NCBI GenBank assembly: GCA_903875555.1
Contig: CAIQWN010000031.1
Coordinates: forward strand, 1-35,028
DNA length: 35,028 bases
Source of the DNA: an uncultured bacterium
GTDB lineage: Bacteria; Patescibacteriota; Minisyncoccia; Phycocordibacterales; UBA5272
Reading direction: 5' to 3'
Of this stretch, positions 24,772 to 33,900 are shown in pieces. A model generated the notes under the pieces. The model did not search any database. It was given only the letters and a program-made list of their open reading frames with translations, and was not told the DNA's origin. Position 1 is the first letter of the stretch. The number at the start of each line of letters is the position of its first letter. Made by a program: the position numbers and the translations under genes.

Positions 24772-25689
24772 ATGACCCTATATACTCATCAAGCATCAAA
24801 TACACGAAAGACAATTGTTTTAATGACAGTGTTTTTGGTTTTGATTATTTTGATTGGGTTTTTGTTTTCATATATTTATCAATCACCAAATATTTTGTAT
24901 ATGGCTGTGATATTTTCTTTGTTGATGAATTTTTTTTCTTATTTTTATTCTGATAAGATTGTTTTAGCACAAGCAGGAGCAAGAGAGATAAAAGATAGAG
25001 CTGAATTTCCTGACCTTTGGAATATTGTAGAAAATTTATCTATTACTGCTGGATTACCAATGCCAAGACTTTTTGTAATTGATGATCCAGCACCAAATGC
25101 TTTTGCAACAGGAAGAAATAAAGAACATGCCGTGATTGCTGTGACTACTGGGATTCTTCCACTTCTAAATAAATCAGAGCTTGAAGGTGTGATCGCTCAT
25201 GAATTATCGCATATTGGAAACAAAGATATTTTAATTCAAACTGTTGTGGTGATTTTTGCTGGTGCGATTTCTATTCTTGCAGATATGTTTTTGAGAATGT
25301 CTATGTTTGGTGGAGGGGACAGAGAAAATAAAAATGGAATGATGATGTTTTTGGCAATTGGGGCTGCGATACTTGCACCGATTGCCGCAACAATTATTCA
25401 ACTTGCTATTTCAAGAAAGAGAGAATTTTTGGCAGATGCTGACGGAGCGTTGCTTACTAGATATCCAGAAGGATTGGCGAGTGCACTTCAAAAAATTTCT
25501 ACATTTCCAAAACAATTAGAGAGAGTAAACAAAGCAACAGCTCATTTGTATATTGTTGATCCAATGGTAGCAGGACTTGCCAGTGAAGAAACAGAAGCGG
25601 AAGAAAAAGTTTCTTGGTTTGCTAAACTCTTCATGACTCATCCGCCAGTCCGCGAACGTATCGTTGCACTTCTCGGTGAAAAGTCATAA
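24772..25689 (+). CDS. htpX: HtpX-like M48 membrane metallopeptidase
   Basis: A 305-residue zinc peptidase of the inner membrane. Two N-terminal helices (about 15-60) precede the M48 core; HELSH (143-147) gives the two His ligands and the catalytic Glu, and REFLADADGALL supplies the third ligand region. Two further helices lie around 155-212. The tail ends FMTHPPVRERIVAL, as in HtpX. By family it degrades misfolded membrane proteins. It follows lemA by 68 bases of T-rich DNA, and the two are likely functionally linked. Confidence 0.92.
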   Translation: MTLYTHQASNTRKTIVLMTVFLVLIILIGFLFSYIYQSPNILYMAVIFSLLMNFFSYFYSDKIVLAQAGAREIKDRAEFPDLWNIVENLSITAGLPMPRLFVIDDPAPNAFATGRNKEHAVIAVTTGILPLLNKSELEGVIAHELSHIGNKDILIQTVVVIFAGAISILADMFLRMSMFGGGDRENKNGMMMFLAIGAAILAPIAATIIQLAISRKREFLADADGALLTRYPEGLASALQKISTFPKQLERVNKATAHLYIVDPMVAGLASEETEAEEKVSWFAKLFMTHPPVRERIVALLGEKS

Positions 25690-25702
25690 ATCATTTCATC
25701 GT

Positions 25703-25768
25703 ATCTCGAGGAAGCGAAGAGCGACGAAGATGTCGGAGCCAGCAGGCGATGACTAAACAATTTCTGAC
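25703..25768. repeat. 66-bp dispersed repeat, copy 2
   Basis: See the copy at 21781-21846. Here it begins 14 bases after the htpX stop and is followed by a palindrome at 25794. Confidence 0.75.
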
Positions 25769-25793
25769 TTTTATAGATTTCTTGGGTTCGGGT

Positions 25794-25822
25794 GTCATTC
25801 CTGCGAAGGCAGGAATCCAGTG
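25794..25822. repeat. Solo GTCATTCC-type palindrome
   Basis: GTCATTCCTGCGAAGGCAGG and continuation; one unit of the same family that bounds the GIY-YIG element, here without a partner. Confidence 0.8.
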
Positions 25823-25831
25823 TGTTAGAAT
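25823..25831 (+). promoter_or_regulatory. Extended -10 promoter of the tRNA-Ser/trmH unit
   Basis: TG-T-TAGAAT, 12 bases before the mature tRNA 5' end. Confidence 0.5.
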
Positions 25832-25843
25832 AGTTTTTAAATT

Positions 25844-25928
25844 GGAGACGTCGCATAGAGGTCTAGTGCAATCGCTTGGAAAGCGATCGAGGGTTAAACC
25901 TCCGGAAGTTCGAATCTTCTCGTCTCCG
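25844..25928 (+). tRNA. tRNA-Ser (anticodon GGA)
   Basis: A class II tRNA with acceptor GGAGACG/CGTCTCC, anticodon stem ATCGC/GCGAT with loop TTGGAAA, a long variable arm (GAGG/CCTC), a T-arm with TTCGAAT and discriminator G. CCA is not encoded. It ends three bases before the ATG of the methyltransferase gene. Confidence 0.96.
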
Positions 25929-25931
25929 CTT

Positions 25932-26411
25932 ATGAAAATAGTAATTTTAGATAATCTTAGAAGTGTTCATAATGTTGGATCTATTTTTCGGACTGCCAAT
26001 GCGTGCGGGATTGAAAAAATATTTTTATGTGGCATAACACCGACACCTCTTGATAAAAAAGGAAATAAAAGAAGTGACTTTGCAAAGGTGGCTCTTGGAG
26101 CGGAGGAGTCTATTGAGTGGGAATATGTGGAAGACACTTTAACGCTCGTTAAAAAATTAAAAGAAGAAGGATGTTATGTAATCGCAATCGAGCAAGATGA
26201 AAAGGCGATTGATTACAAAGAAATAAATCTGTCTAGGACTTTCCTAGACAGAGGGACTGTTTTTATTCTTGGCCCAGAAGTTGATGGAATAAAAAAAGAA
26301 ATTTTAGATGAGTGTGATATGATCGCTGAAATACCAATGCTTGGCACAAAAGAATCTTTAAATGTGACTATCGCTTTTGGGATTGCTTTGTATAGAATTT
26401 TAGGTATATAA
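25932..26411 (+). CDS. TrmH/SpoU-family RNA 2'-O-methyltransferase
   Basis: A 159-residue SPOUT-fold enzyme. Motif 1 is NVGSIFRTANACG (Asn14, Arg20), motif 2 is FILGPEVDGI, and motif 3 is IPMLGTKESLNVTIAFGIALYRI with Asn144. It is the bare catalytic domain, so it probably 2'-O-methylates tRNA (the TrmL/TrmH type), but the target base is not predictable. The start lies directly behind tRNA-Ser, so tRNA 3' processing would leave an mRNA with a leader of about three bases. Residues about 100-109 (LSRTFLDRGT) are encoded by a perfect 11-bp hairpin that may be an insertion. The longer open frame from 25749 runs through the tRNA and a repeat and was rejected. Confidence 0.85.
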   Translation: MKIVILDNLRSVHNVGSIFRTANACGIEKIFLCGITPTPLDKKGNKRSDFAKVALGAEESIEWEYVEDTLTLVKKLKEEGCYVIAIEQDEKAIDYKEINLSRTFLDRGTVFILGPEVDGIKKEILDECDMIAEIPMLGTKESLNVTIAFGIALYRILGI

Positions 26412-26421
26412 AAAAAGAAAA

Positions 26422-26449
26422 TGCCTGCGGGATATAAATTCTGCAGGCA
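26422..26449 (-). terminator. Terminator of the reverse zinc-ribbon gene
   Basis: Stem TGCCTGC/GCAGGCA; on the reverse strand it is followed by ATTTTCTTTTTTTA. It also lies 11 bases after trmH and may act both ways. Confidence 0.7.
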
Positions 26450-26476
26450 GTCATCTAAACTCTTGTGAGTATTTCA

Positions 26477-26797
26477 TCACAAGTAAGATAAAAATTCGCC
26501 ACATCCGACACAGAATATGCCTTTTTTGTTTTTTATTTCTGTTTCGGCGGTTTCAGTGTTGTCTTGTGCGCAAAATTCACAGAAAGGAGTTCTTGGTCCA
26601 ACACGCAAAGTGTTTGTCGGATTATTTTCCTTTCTTAACTTCATGAATTTATCTATTATTTTTTCGTCTTGGATAATTTTCCCGTCGTTGTCACGTATTG
26701 GAGAGTATCTCGTCGCTCTTTCTGACACGAACTGTCTACATTTTCCACCATTATCATCACCGAGTGATGTATTGTTAGTGCTTAAACCAGTATCCAT
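26477..26797 (-). CDS. Small zinc-ribbon protein, SD-led
   Basis: A 106-residue soluble protein with C-x-x-C pairs at 73/76 (FCEFC) and 96/99 (FCVGC), consistent with a zinc ribbon at the C-terminus. The N-terminal half has no recognised fold. The start MDTGLST is preferred over one seven codons earlier because AGGGGA lies six bases before it. It ends in TGA. With the other SD-led genes it forms a class distinct from the housekeeping genes. A nucleic-acid-binding role is possible but not shown. Confidence 0.65.
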   Translation of the reverse strand: MDTGLSTNNTSLGDDNGGKCRQFVSERATRYSPIRDNDGKIIQDEKIIDKFMKLRKENNPTNTLRVGPRTPFCEFCAQDNTETAETEIKNKKGIFCVGCGEFLSYL

Positions 26798-26960
26798 TTT
26801 ATTTCCCCTAAAGATCAAAATTAAAAAACAAAATTACAAATTTAATTTGCATTATTGCTAAAAATCTATCAAAATAATTCGTAAACTATGAAAATTATTT
26901 CGACTACCTTACGAGTGTATCAATTTTAAAATCACTGTCAATTTTTAATCTTACAGAGTC

Positions 26961-26998
26961 TTACAGGCCGGGCCTGTTACCTAGGTCCGGCCTGTTAA
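26961..26998. repeat. REP palindrome pair upstream of the Y1 transposase
   Basis: One full copy ACAGGCC-G-GGCCTGT (26963-26977) is followed by CCTAGG and a half copy CCGGCCTGT (26988-26996). The outer arms TTACAGGCCGG and CCGGCCTGTTAA can also pair. Confidence 0.85.
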
Positions 26999-27028
26999 TA
27001 ACTCATGAAGAATAATTTTAAAAAGATT

Positions 27029-27034
27029 TATAAT
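27029..27034 (+). promoter_or_regulatory. -10 box of the Y1 transposase (leaderless)
   Basis: TATAAT exactly six bases before the ATG at 27041. It supports that start over the one at 27005. Confidence 0.55.
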
Positions 27035-27040
27035 GTAATT

Positions 27041-27685
27041 ATGCCACACAGATCACATCAACTTGTAACTGGAGAGTATTATCATATTTATAATCGTGGT
27101 AATAGCAAGAAACAAATTTTTCATGATAGTTATGATTATGAATATTTTCTCACTCTATTAAATTTGATGAACACAACAGAGAGAAGAAAAACAGTTTTTA
27201 TTAAATCTTATAATGATCCTAAAAAAGAAAAAGAACTTATTGTTTCTATCGGTGCTTATGTTTTAATGCCGAATCATTTTCATATTTTAATAAAACAAGA
27301 GCATGAAGAAGGAATTACTTCGTTTGTGCAAAAATTGTTAACGGCCTACGTAATGCATTACAATAAGAAATATAAACACACAGGCAGTCTATTCGAAGGT
27401 AGATTTAAATCAAAGTATGTTGGCGAGGATAGATATTTGAAATATTTATTTGCATATATACATTTAAATTGTTTAAAAATTTTAGACAGCGAGTGGAAAA
27501 AGAAAGCAACGATCTCAACGAAAGAAAAAATTAATTTTCTTATTAATTATAAATGGTCTAGTTTTAATGAGTATTATAAAGATAAAGAGATCGTAATAAA
27601 TAGAAAAGCATTTCCAAAATATTTCCCTAGTAGTAAAGATTTTATGAAGGAGATATTTAGTTGGATTATATTTGATGATTTTTAA
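27041..27685 (+). CDS. REP-associated Y1 transposase (RAYT / TnpA-REP)
   Basis: A 214-residue single-strand transposase of the Y1/HUH class. GEYYHIYNRGNSKKQIF opens the domain, the HUH motif is MPNHFHILIKQ (His79 and His81), and the tyrosine helix is FVQKLLTAYVMHYNKKY, with Tyr103 the likely nucleophile. GSLFEGRFKSKYV completes the family signature. It lies between REP palindromes at 26961-26998 and 27712-27734/27866-27898, the classic context of RAYT genes that process REP hairpins. A start 12 codons earlier (27005) is possible, but the -10 box falls inside that extension. Confidence 0.9.
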   Translation: MPHRSHQLVTGEYYHIYNRGNSKKQIFHDSYDYEYFLTLLNLMNTTERRKTVFIKSYNDPKKEKELIVSIGAYVLMPNHFHILIKQEHEEGITSFVQKLLTAYVMHYNKKYKHTGSLFEGRFKSKYVGEDRYLKYLFAYIHLNCLKILDSEWKKKATISTKEKINFLINYKWSSFNEYYKDKEIVINRKAFPKYFPSSKDFMKEIFSWIIFDDF

Positions 27686-27711
27686 TAATAGGGAAATATT
27701 TTTATAGATCC

Positions 27712-27734
27712 TTTTACAGGCCCGGCCTGTAAAA
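27712..27734. repeat. REP palindrome downstream of the Y1 transposase
   Basis: A 23-base perfect palindrome: eleven-base arms TTTTACAGGCC and complement around a central C. It is followed by a T-poor region and TGTGGATAA at 27771-27779. Confidence 0.9.
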
Positions 27735-27770
27735 TTTAAAAGAAGTATTGGATACTCAACTCTTAAATTT

Positions 27771-27779
27771 TGTGGATAA
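27771..27779. promoter_or_regulatory. DnaA-box-like site
   Basis: TGTGGATAA, complement of the DnaA box consensus, 28 bases upstream of the TATAAT at 27808. It mirrors the site at 760-768. Confidence 0.4.
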
Positions 27780-27804
27780 CATATCACGTCTTTAATTTTT
27801 ACCA

Positions 27805-27813
27805 TGATATAAT
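27805..27813 (+). promoter_or_regulatory. Extended -10 promoter of the giant surface protein
   Basis: TG-A-TATAAT. The predicted leader of about 145 bases contains a REP hairpin and a mini-ORF. Confidence 0.5.
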
Positions 27814-27865
27814 TTAGTAAGTTAAATTGTTTGTTGTTTCGTTAATGAATTAAGAGGTTGTTAAA

Positions 27866-27898
27866 CTTTTACAGGCCCGGCCTGTCGGCCTGTAAAAG
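27866..27898. repeat. REP palindrome in the leader of the giant gene
   Basis: Arms CTTTTACAGGCC and complement (12 bp) enclose a nine-base loop that itself contains a further GGCCTGT, so two alternative hairpins can form. Confidence 0.9.
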
Positions 27899-27935
27899 TA
27901 GGTTTGATTATTAAAAAAAATATTAAAAAAATTGA

Positions 27936-27967
27936 GAGGTGTTGTGATGGGTTTAATTATTAAATAA
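27936..27967 (+). promoter_or_regulatory. SD and six-codon mini-ORF abutting the giant gene
   Basis: GAGGTG (27936-27941) is the strongest SD on this strand and lies five bases before ATG 27947. The frame reads MGLIIK and stops with TAA (27965-27967), directly before the ATG of the giant gene in the same frame. It could be a leader peptide that couples translation, or the true start interrupted by a nonsense codon. Confidence 0.5.
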
Positions 27968-30900
27968 ATGAAAATAAAAAGAGGGAATAAACTATATAAA
28001 TATATGAAATTTTTACAAAAAATATTAGATACAAATTATGATACGCAAACAGGTGGTGTTATTCATAAAAAGGTAAAACATTTACTTCTAGATATATTTG
28101 TAATTGGTGCAGTTTTGTTTGGTATAATTTCTTCTTTTTATGTAGCGAGTGCGGCGACGTTTACTTGGGTGCAAAATGATTGGTCAGGAGGAATTTCTAC
28201 GGCGACATCAACTGACCCAACAAACAGAACTGGATGGACGAAATATTCAGCAACATCATCAACTTCAGTTCTTGCGAGCGCAAGCGGAGTGAGTTTAGCG
28301 GCGACAAGTAAATCAATTACAAAATTAAATGGAGGGACACTTCTTGTTCCACTTGCTACTCCAACCGTCTCAGGTGGAAGTGGTGGCATTGCTGTATCTA
28401 ATGTTGGTGTTTCCTCAGTGTATGCGGTAAGTAATACGCTTCTTTATATGTTTTCTCGCGATACAAGTACAGGGGCTCTTACCGCCCTCGCTACACCGAC
28501 CATCGGTATAGGAAACTCCTCGGAAGCTATTGATATTTCCCCAGATGGTAAACATGTTTATGTAGCTGCTTATTCTTCCGGCTACATAAACATGTTTTCT
28601 CGCGATACAAGTACAGGGGCTCTTACCGCCCTCCCTACACCGACTATCACTTCAGCTACTCCACGTGGAATAGTCGTTTCTCCAGATGGTAAGCATGTCT
28701 ATACAACCAATTCAGTAAATGGCACTGTTTCTATGTATTCTCGCAATACAACCACAGGTGCTCTTACCGCCCTAGCTACACCGACTATTGCAGCAGGAAC
28801 GTATCCTTTTGGTTTAGCTATTTCCCCAGATGGTTCTTCTGTGTATGCGGCAAATAATACTTCAGGCACTGTTTCTATGTATTCTCGCAATACAACCACA
28901 GGTGCTCTTACCGCCCTCGCTACACCGACTATTGCAGTTGGGGGTAATGCTAATCAGGTAACAGTATCTCCAGATAGTAATTATGTGTATGTGTCCAATA
29001 ATGTTAATAATACTATTGCTATGTTTTCTCGCGATACAAGTACAGGGGCTCTTACCGCCCTCGCTACACCGACTATAAATGGAGTAGGATTAGTAAGTGG
29101 TTTGAAAATTTCTCCAGATGGTACTTCAATGTATGTCACAACTAACACTAACGGTATTTTAATGTATGAACGTAATATATCAACTGGTTTACTTACTGCT
29201 TTTACTCCAGCAACTATCTCCGCAGGTACAGGGCCTTATAGAGTGGCTATTTCCCCAGATGGTGCTTTTGTATATGTAGCAAATAATACTTCAAATAATG
29301 TATCTATGTATAGGCGTGGCGGTTTTGAAGCTGGTACGAATTCATCGACAGTGGTGACAGGGAGTGGGATTGGGGCGAGTGTGGCTTTGATACCAAATTC
29401 TTTGGCGACAGGTGGTGCAACAACGACATCTGGTGCGTATATGATTCATACTTTTACAAGCACAAGTACAACAAGTTCTTTTATACCAAGTCAGACTATT
29501 TCTAATCTAGATTATCTTATAGTTGGTGGAGGTGGAGCAGGCGGTGGAGCATCGGCCGGTACATATTCTTCAGCTGGTGGTGGAGGTGGTGGAATGGCTA
29601 CAGGAACAATAAGTTCTTTATCTTCGGGTACTTATACTATTACAGTTGGTGCGGGTGGTTTAGGTGTGGTTAATGGTTCCGGAAACAGAGGAGCAACAAG
29701 TAGTATTTCTGGACCTTCAACACTTATTGAGGCTCCTGGCGGAGGAGGAGGAGGAGGAACAAATATGGCTGGTGGTAATGGTGCTTCTGGTGGAGGTAGT
29801 TCGGGTACTAATGCTACCTATGGTGTTGCTTATACTTTAACTCCAATGCAGGGTAGAAATGGCGGAGCAGGTAACTCAACTACATGTAGTAATGGTGGAG
29901 GTGGAGGTGGGGCTGGTGGTGTTGGCGCTGCTGGTGCCTGTCTTGTTTGGGTTAATACGACTACCGGTGGTTACGGTGGACCAGGTTTATCGTCTTCAAT
30001 TTCTGGGTCTGCTATGTTTTATTCTGCTGGAGGAGGAGGAATGTCATCTAGCAGTGGTTATTCTGGTGGTTCTAGTATTGGTGGAGGTAGAAACGGTGTA
30101 CAAGCTACTAATTATACAGGAGCTGGTGGTGGTGGTCTTGGTGGAGCTTCTGCGATTGCTGGTGGTTACGGTGGTTCTGGTATAGTAATTGTGAGATATC
30201 CTTCGTATACTTCCGGCGTATTTTCTTCAGCGGTTATTAACCTTGGTGGTAAATCAGGTTTTTCTGGTAAGAATCTTAATTTCACTTCGGTTACAACAGG
30301 TGCACAAAGTTCTTGTGCTTCTGGGACAGGTGTAGGGTGTGCGATAAGAATACAAATTGCGACGTCGACAAGTGTTAGTGGTCCGTGGAATTATTTTGGA
30401 ACTGATGGAACAAGTGGTTCATATTTTACAGCGAGCGGAGATGCAATTCCATCAGCTGCTAATGGTGCCCAGTATATTAGATATCAAGCATATTTACACT
30501 CTGACTCTCCAACTGTTACTCCAACATTAAATGATATCACCATTAATTACGCACAATATGTAGCAAGTGGCGATCTTACATCATCAGTATACGATTCTGG
30601 TTCTGCTTCAAATCTAATTAATGATATTTGGTGGACTGCGACAGGTGTCGATGGTGTATATCCTGTTGCTGACGAAGGGGTAGGGTTTCAAATTCGTTCA
30701 TCTCCAGATGGTGCTACTTGGAGTAATTGGTGTGGGTCTGCAGACACAGGTTCTACTTGTACTGGAACAAATTACTTTACCGCAAGTGGTGGAACTGGCG
30801 GACTACCTACAACCCACCCACTTCGTTCGGGTGGTAACGACAGATATTTCCAATATAAAGCTTTTCTAACTTCCGGTGGAGATATAACACCAACGATTAC

Positions 30901-33900
30901 TAATGTGACTGTGCAGTATGTAGTGAATGCTAATCCAGTGTTTGATACAAGTTATGGAACAGGTGGAGTAAGTGTAGCTGAGGCAACAACAACTCAAGCA
31001 AACACCGGCAAAGTAGTGTTTAGTTATTCTGTGAAAGATCCAGACACAACCTCAGGAACAGTTATCAATGGGTATATAAAACCAAGTTTCAAGTACTCTT
31101 TAGATGGGACAACTAATTGGACAGCGATAGATCCTACAAAAATTACATATTCACCAACAGTAACGAATACAACAGGTGGAACACAAGCATCTTGTGGTAG
31201 TAACTGTTTTGGGACATATCAAGGAAATGTTACTAATGCAGTAGATAATAGTATATCGAGAACTTATACAATGTTTTGGGATGCAAAAGGTCAACTTGGG
31301 TCTGCGATAGACGTACCATCAGCAAAAATTGCTTTGACTATCGACGATTTGGAAGCGGCGAATAATCAAGCGGTCGCTACAAGTACTTCATTTATTTTGG
31401 ATACTACGCCACCTCTTGTTTCTTTCAAATTAGACGATTCAGATGATGAGATTACATTTAACGCTACAGACACACAACAGATTTATTCTTATAATATTTC
31501 AAACAATTCTGATTTTTCAACTCCAACAAGTGGGTCACCAGTAGGTAACGTAATATCACTTGTAGATTTTCCATGGACAACATTTGTTTATGGGACAAAT
31601 TCAATAGTTGCGTATTCTAGGGTACAAGATATTTTTGGAAATAATTCTACAACAACATCGGCCGCACCTTACTTCATTTCAGCAGGATCGATGTCTATAA
31701 CTGACTTGTCAAATTCAAAAACAAATCAGTACAGAGAGTTCCTTGCTTGGCCTTTGTTTACGGAAGATACAGGTGTAAGTTTTTCTGGTGGAGCAGGTGG
31801 TAAATATGAATTATGGCGTTCAACAGATGGTATAACTTATACTTTGCAAACAACAATAACTAATTCAACAACAAACTATTATACTGATTCGTCAGTTGTT
31901 AAAGGAACAACTTATTATTATAAAATGCGTATGGTGGATTCTAATGGAGATATTTCGAATTGGTCTAATATAGTTAATGATGTGGCTGATGGTCAAGGAG
32001 GAACTGATACCATACCACCAACAATCTCAAATGTGCAGGCAACAAGTAGTAATAATACACAAGAAACTATTACATTTGATACGGATGAATTATCAAGTTC
32101 AGGAGTGGTTTATGGAAAAGACACAAATTATGGAAGCAGTGTTCCGAATCAGTCATATGTGAAGTCTGGTGTTAATGGACACTCTGTAACTATTGGAACT
32201 ATCACAGCACTTGAACCAAATACAACATACCATTATAAAGTTTCCGCAACTGACGTTATGGGTAACACAGGAACAAGTGGTGATTATACATTCACAACAC
32301 TCGGTGGTCCAATTGTTTCAAATGTATCAAGTGACACCACAGATCCTTCCGGAACAGTTGCTTTGGTTACTTGGAATACAAACACACTCTCGAACTCTAT
32401 CGTTAAATATGGACAAGATTCGACACTGGCAGTTTATGCACAAGCAACAGGAATTGATACTTCGACTACATCACACAGTGTTTTGATAACAGGACTTAAC
32501 ACAAACACAAAATACTTTTTCTCAGTATCTTCTTCTGATGCACAAAATAATATAACAGTGAGTGATAATCTAGGAGGAAATAAATATTCTTTCCAAACAG
32601 GGTCTGATGCAAATCCTCCAATTATTTCTAGTGCTACTTCTTCAGTGGTGGCTCCAACTTTTGCAATTATCACTTGGGTTACTGATAAGGTTGCAGATTC
32701 TGAAGTGAGATATGGAACAACTCCAGGTGTGTATACAAAAACTTATACAAAAGGCACACCAACCATATTACATAGTTTGCTTTTGTCAGAAGATACACTT
32801 AGTTCAGGTGGTTCAAGTAATGCTCTGGCAACTTCAACTCAATATTATTATGTGGTTAAATCAACATCTGCTAATAATCTTTCTACAACAACAAATGAAT
32901 TAACATTCAAAACACCGAATGATTCAACGGCTGCATTACAAGGTCAAATTGCTGATTTGCAAGCACAAGCTGCGGCAGGTTCAGGTTCTCTATTAAAGCA
33001 GATAGGAAGTTTGTCGAGTCTTCTTTCAGGTAGTGGAAACGGAAATGGAAATGGAAACAGTAATGATTTTCTTGATAAAACAAAGCCAATAATTAGTGAT
33101 ATTAAAGTTGACAAAATAACATCTTACGGAGCAGAAATATCATTTACTACAAGCAAGGATACAAGAGGACTTGTAGAGTATGGAACAGATAGTAAATATG
33201 GTGTAAATACAGGGGATAAAATATTTACTAAAACACACACGATTGTTCTTAAAGGTTTAATACTCGGAACAGAATATCATTTTGCAGTTGATGTTATAGA
33301 CAATTCAGGAAATATTACAAATTCTGAAGATCAAACATTTAAAACAACATTCATCGCAGAAGATTTAGGGGCTCTTGCTAGTCTTGGAAACACATTTAAT
33401 TCCGTTCAAGATAAACTTGAGAGTTTGATTACCTCAGCTCTTCCATCACTTAATCCACCATTTATTTCTAAACCAGAAATAATTAACGCAGAACAAACTA
33501 CAGCCGAAGTTGATTTTACAACAAATGTGAAAGCTTATGGCAGTGTTCAATACGCAACTGAAGAAGAATGGAGTAAAGAACAAAAGTATACAGGAGAAAT
33601 GGCAGATACAGATAACAAAGTTACTGATCATAAATTTAATTTAACTAATTTGAAAGCTGGAAGTAAATATCATTACTCTGTGCATTCATATGTATTTAAT
33701 CAAGCTTTAGCAAAAACAGACGACGCAACATTCTTAACAAAAGCAGGAGATGTAGAAGCAAGAATATCTGAAAGAAAGAAGGATTCATTTAGAGTTGTTT
33801 GGACAACAGATAAACCAACTTCATCAATTGTGGAATATAAAAAATCAGGAGGAACTTCTGCAGAAAGAAAAACTGACTTAACATTAAATACTTACCATGA

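Noticed and set aside
25749-25931. Extension of the trmH-type frame upstream to 25749
   Set aside because: It would translate a palindromic repeat and the whole of tRNA-Ser; the conserved domain begins at the ATG at 25932.
27005-27040. Earlier start of the Y1 transposase at 27005
   Set aside because: The TATAAT box with the six-base spacing lies inside this extension, and the family domain starts at MPHRSHQ.
28456-29073. CRISPR-like regular spacing
   Set aside because: The repeats are in frame, about 142 bases apart, and encode propeller blades; there are no short palindromic repeats with unique spacers and no cas genes.
29859-30185. Open frame overlapping the Gly-rich part of the giant gene
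   Set aside because: It is a frame-shifted reading of GGT/GGA-rich codons (Val/Leu-rich), a known by-product of Gly-rich DNA.
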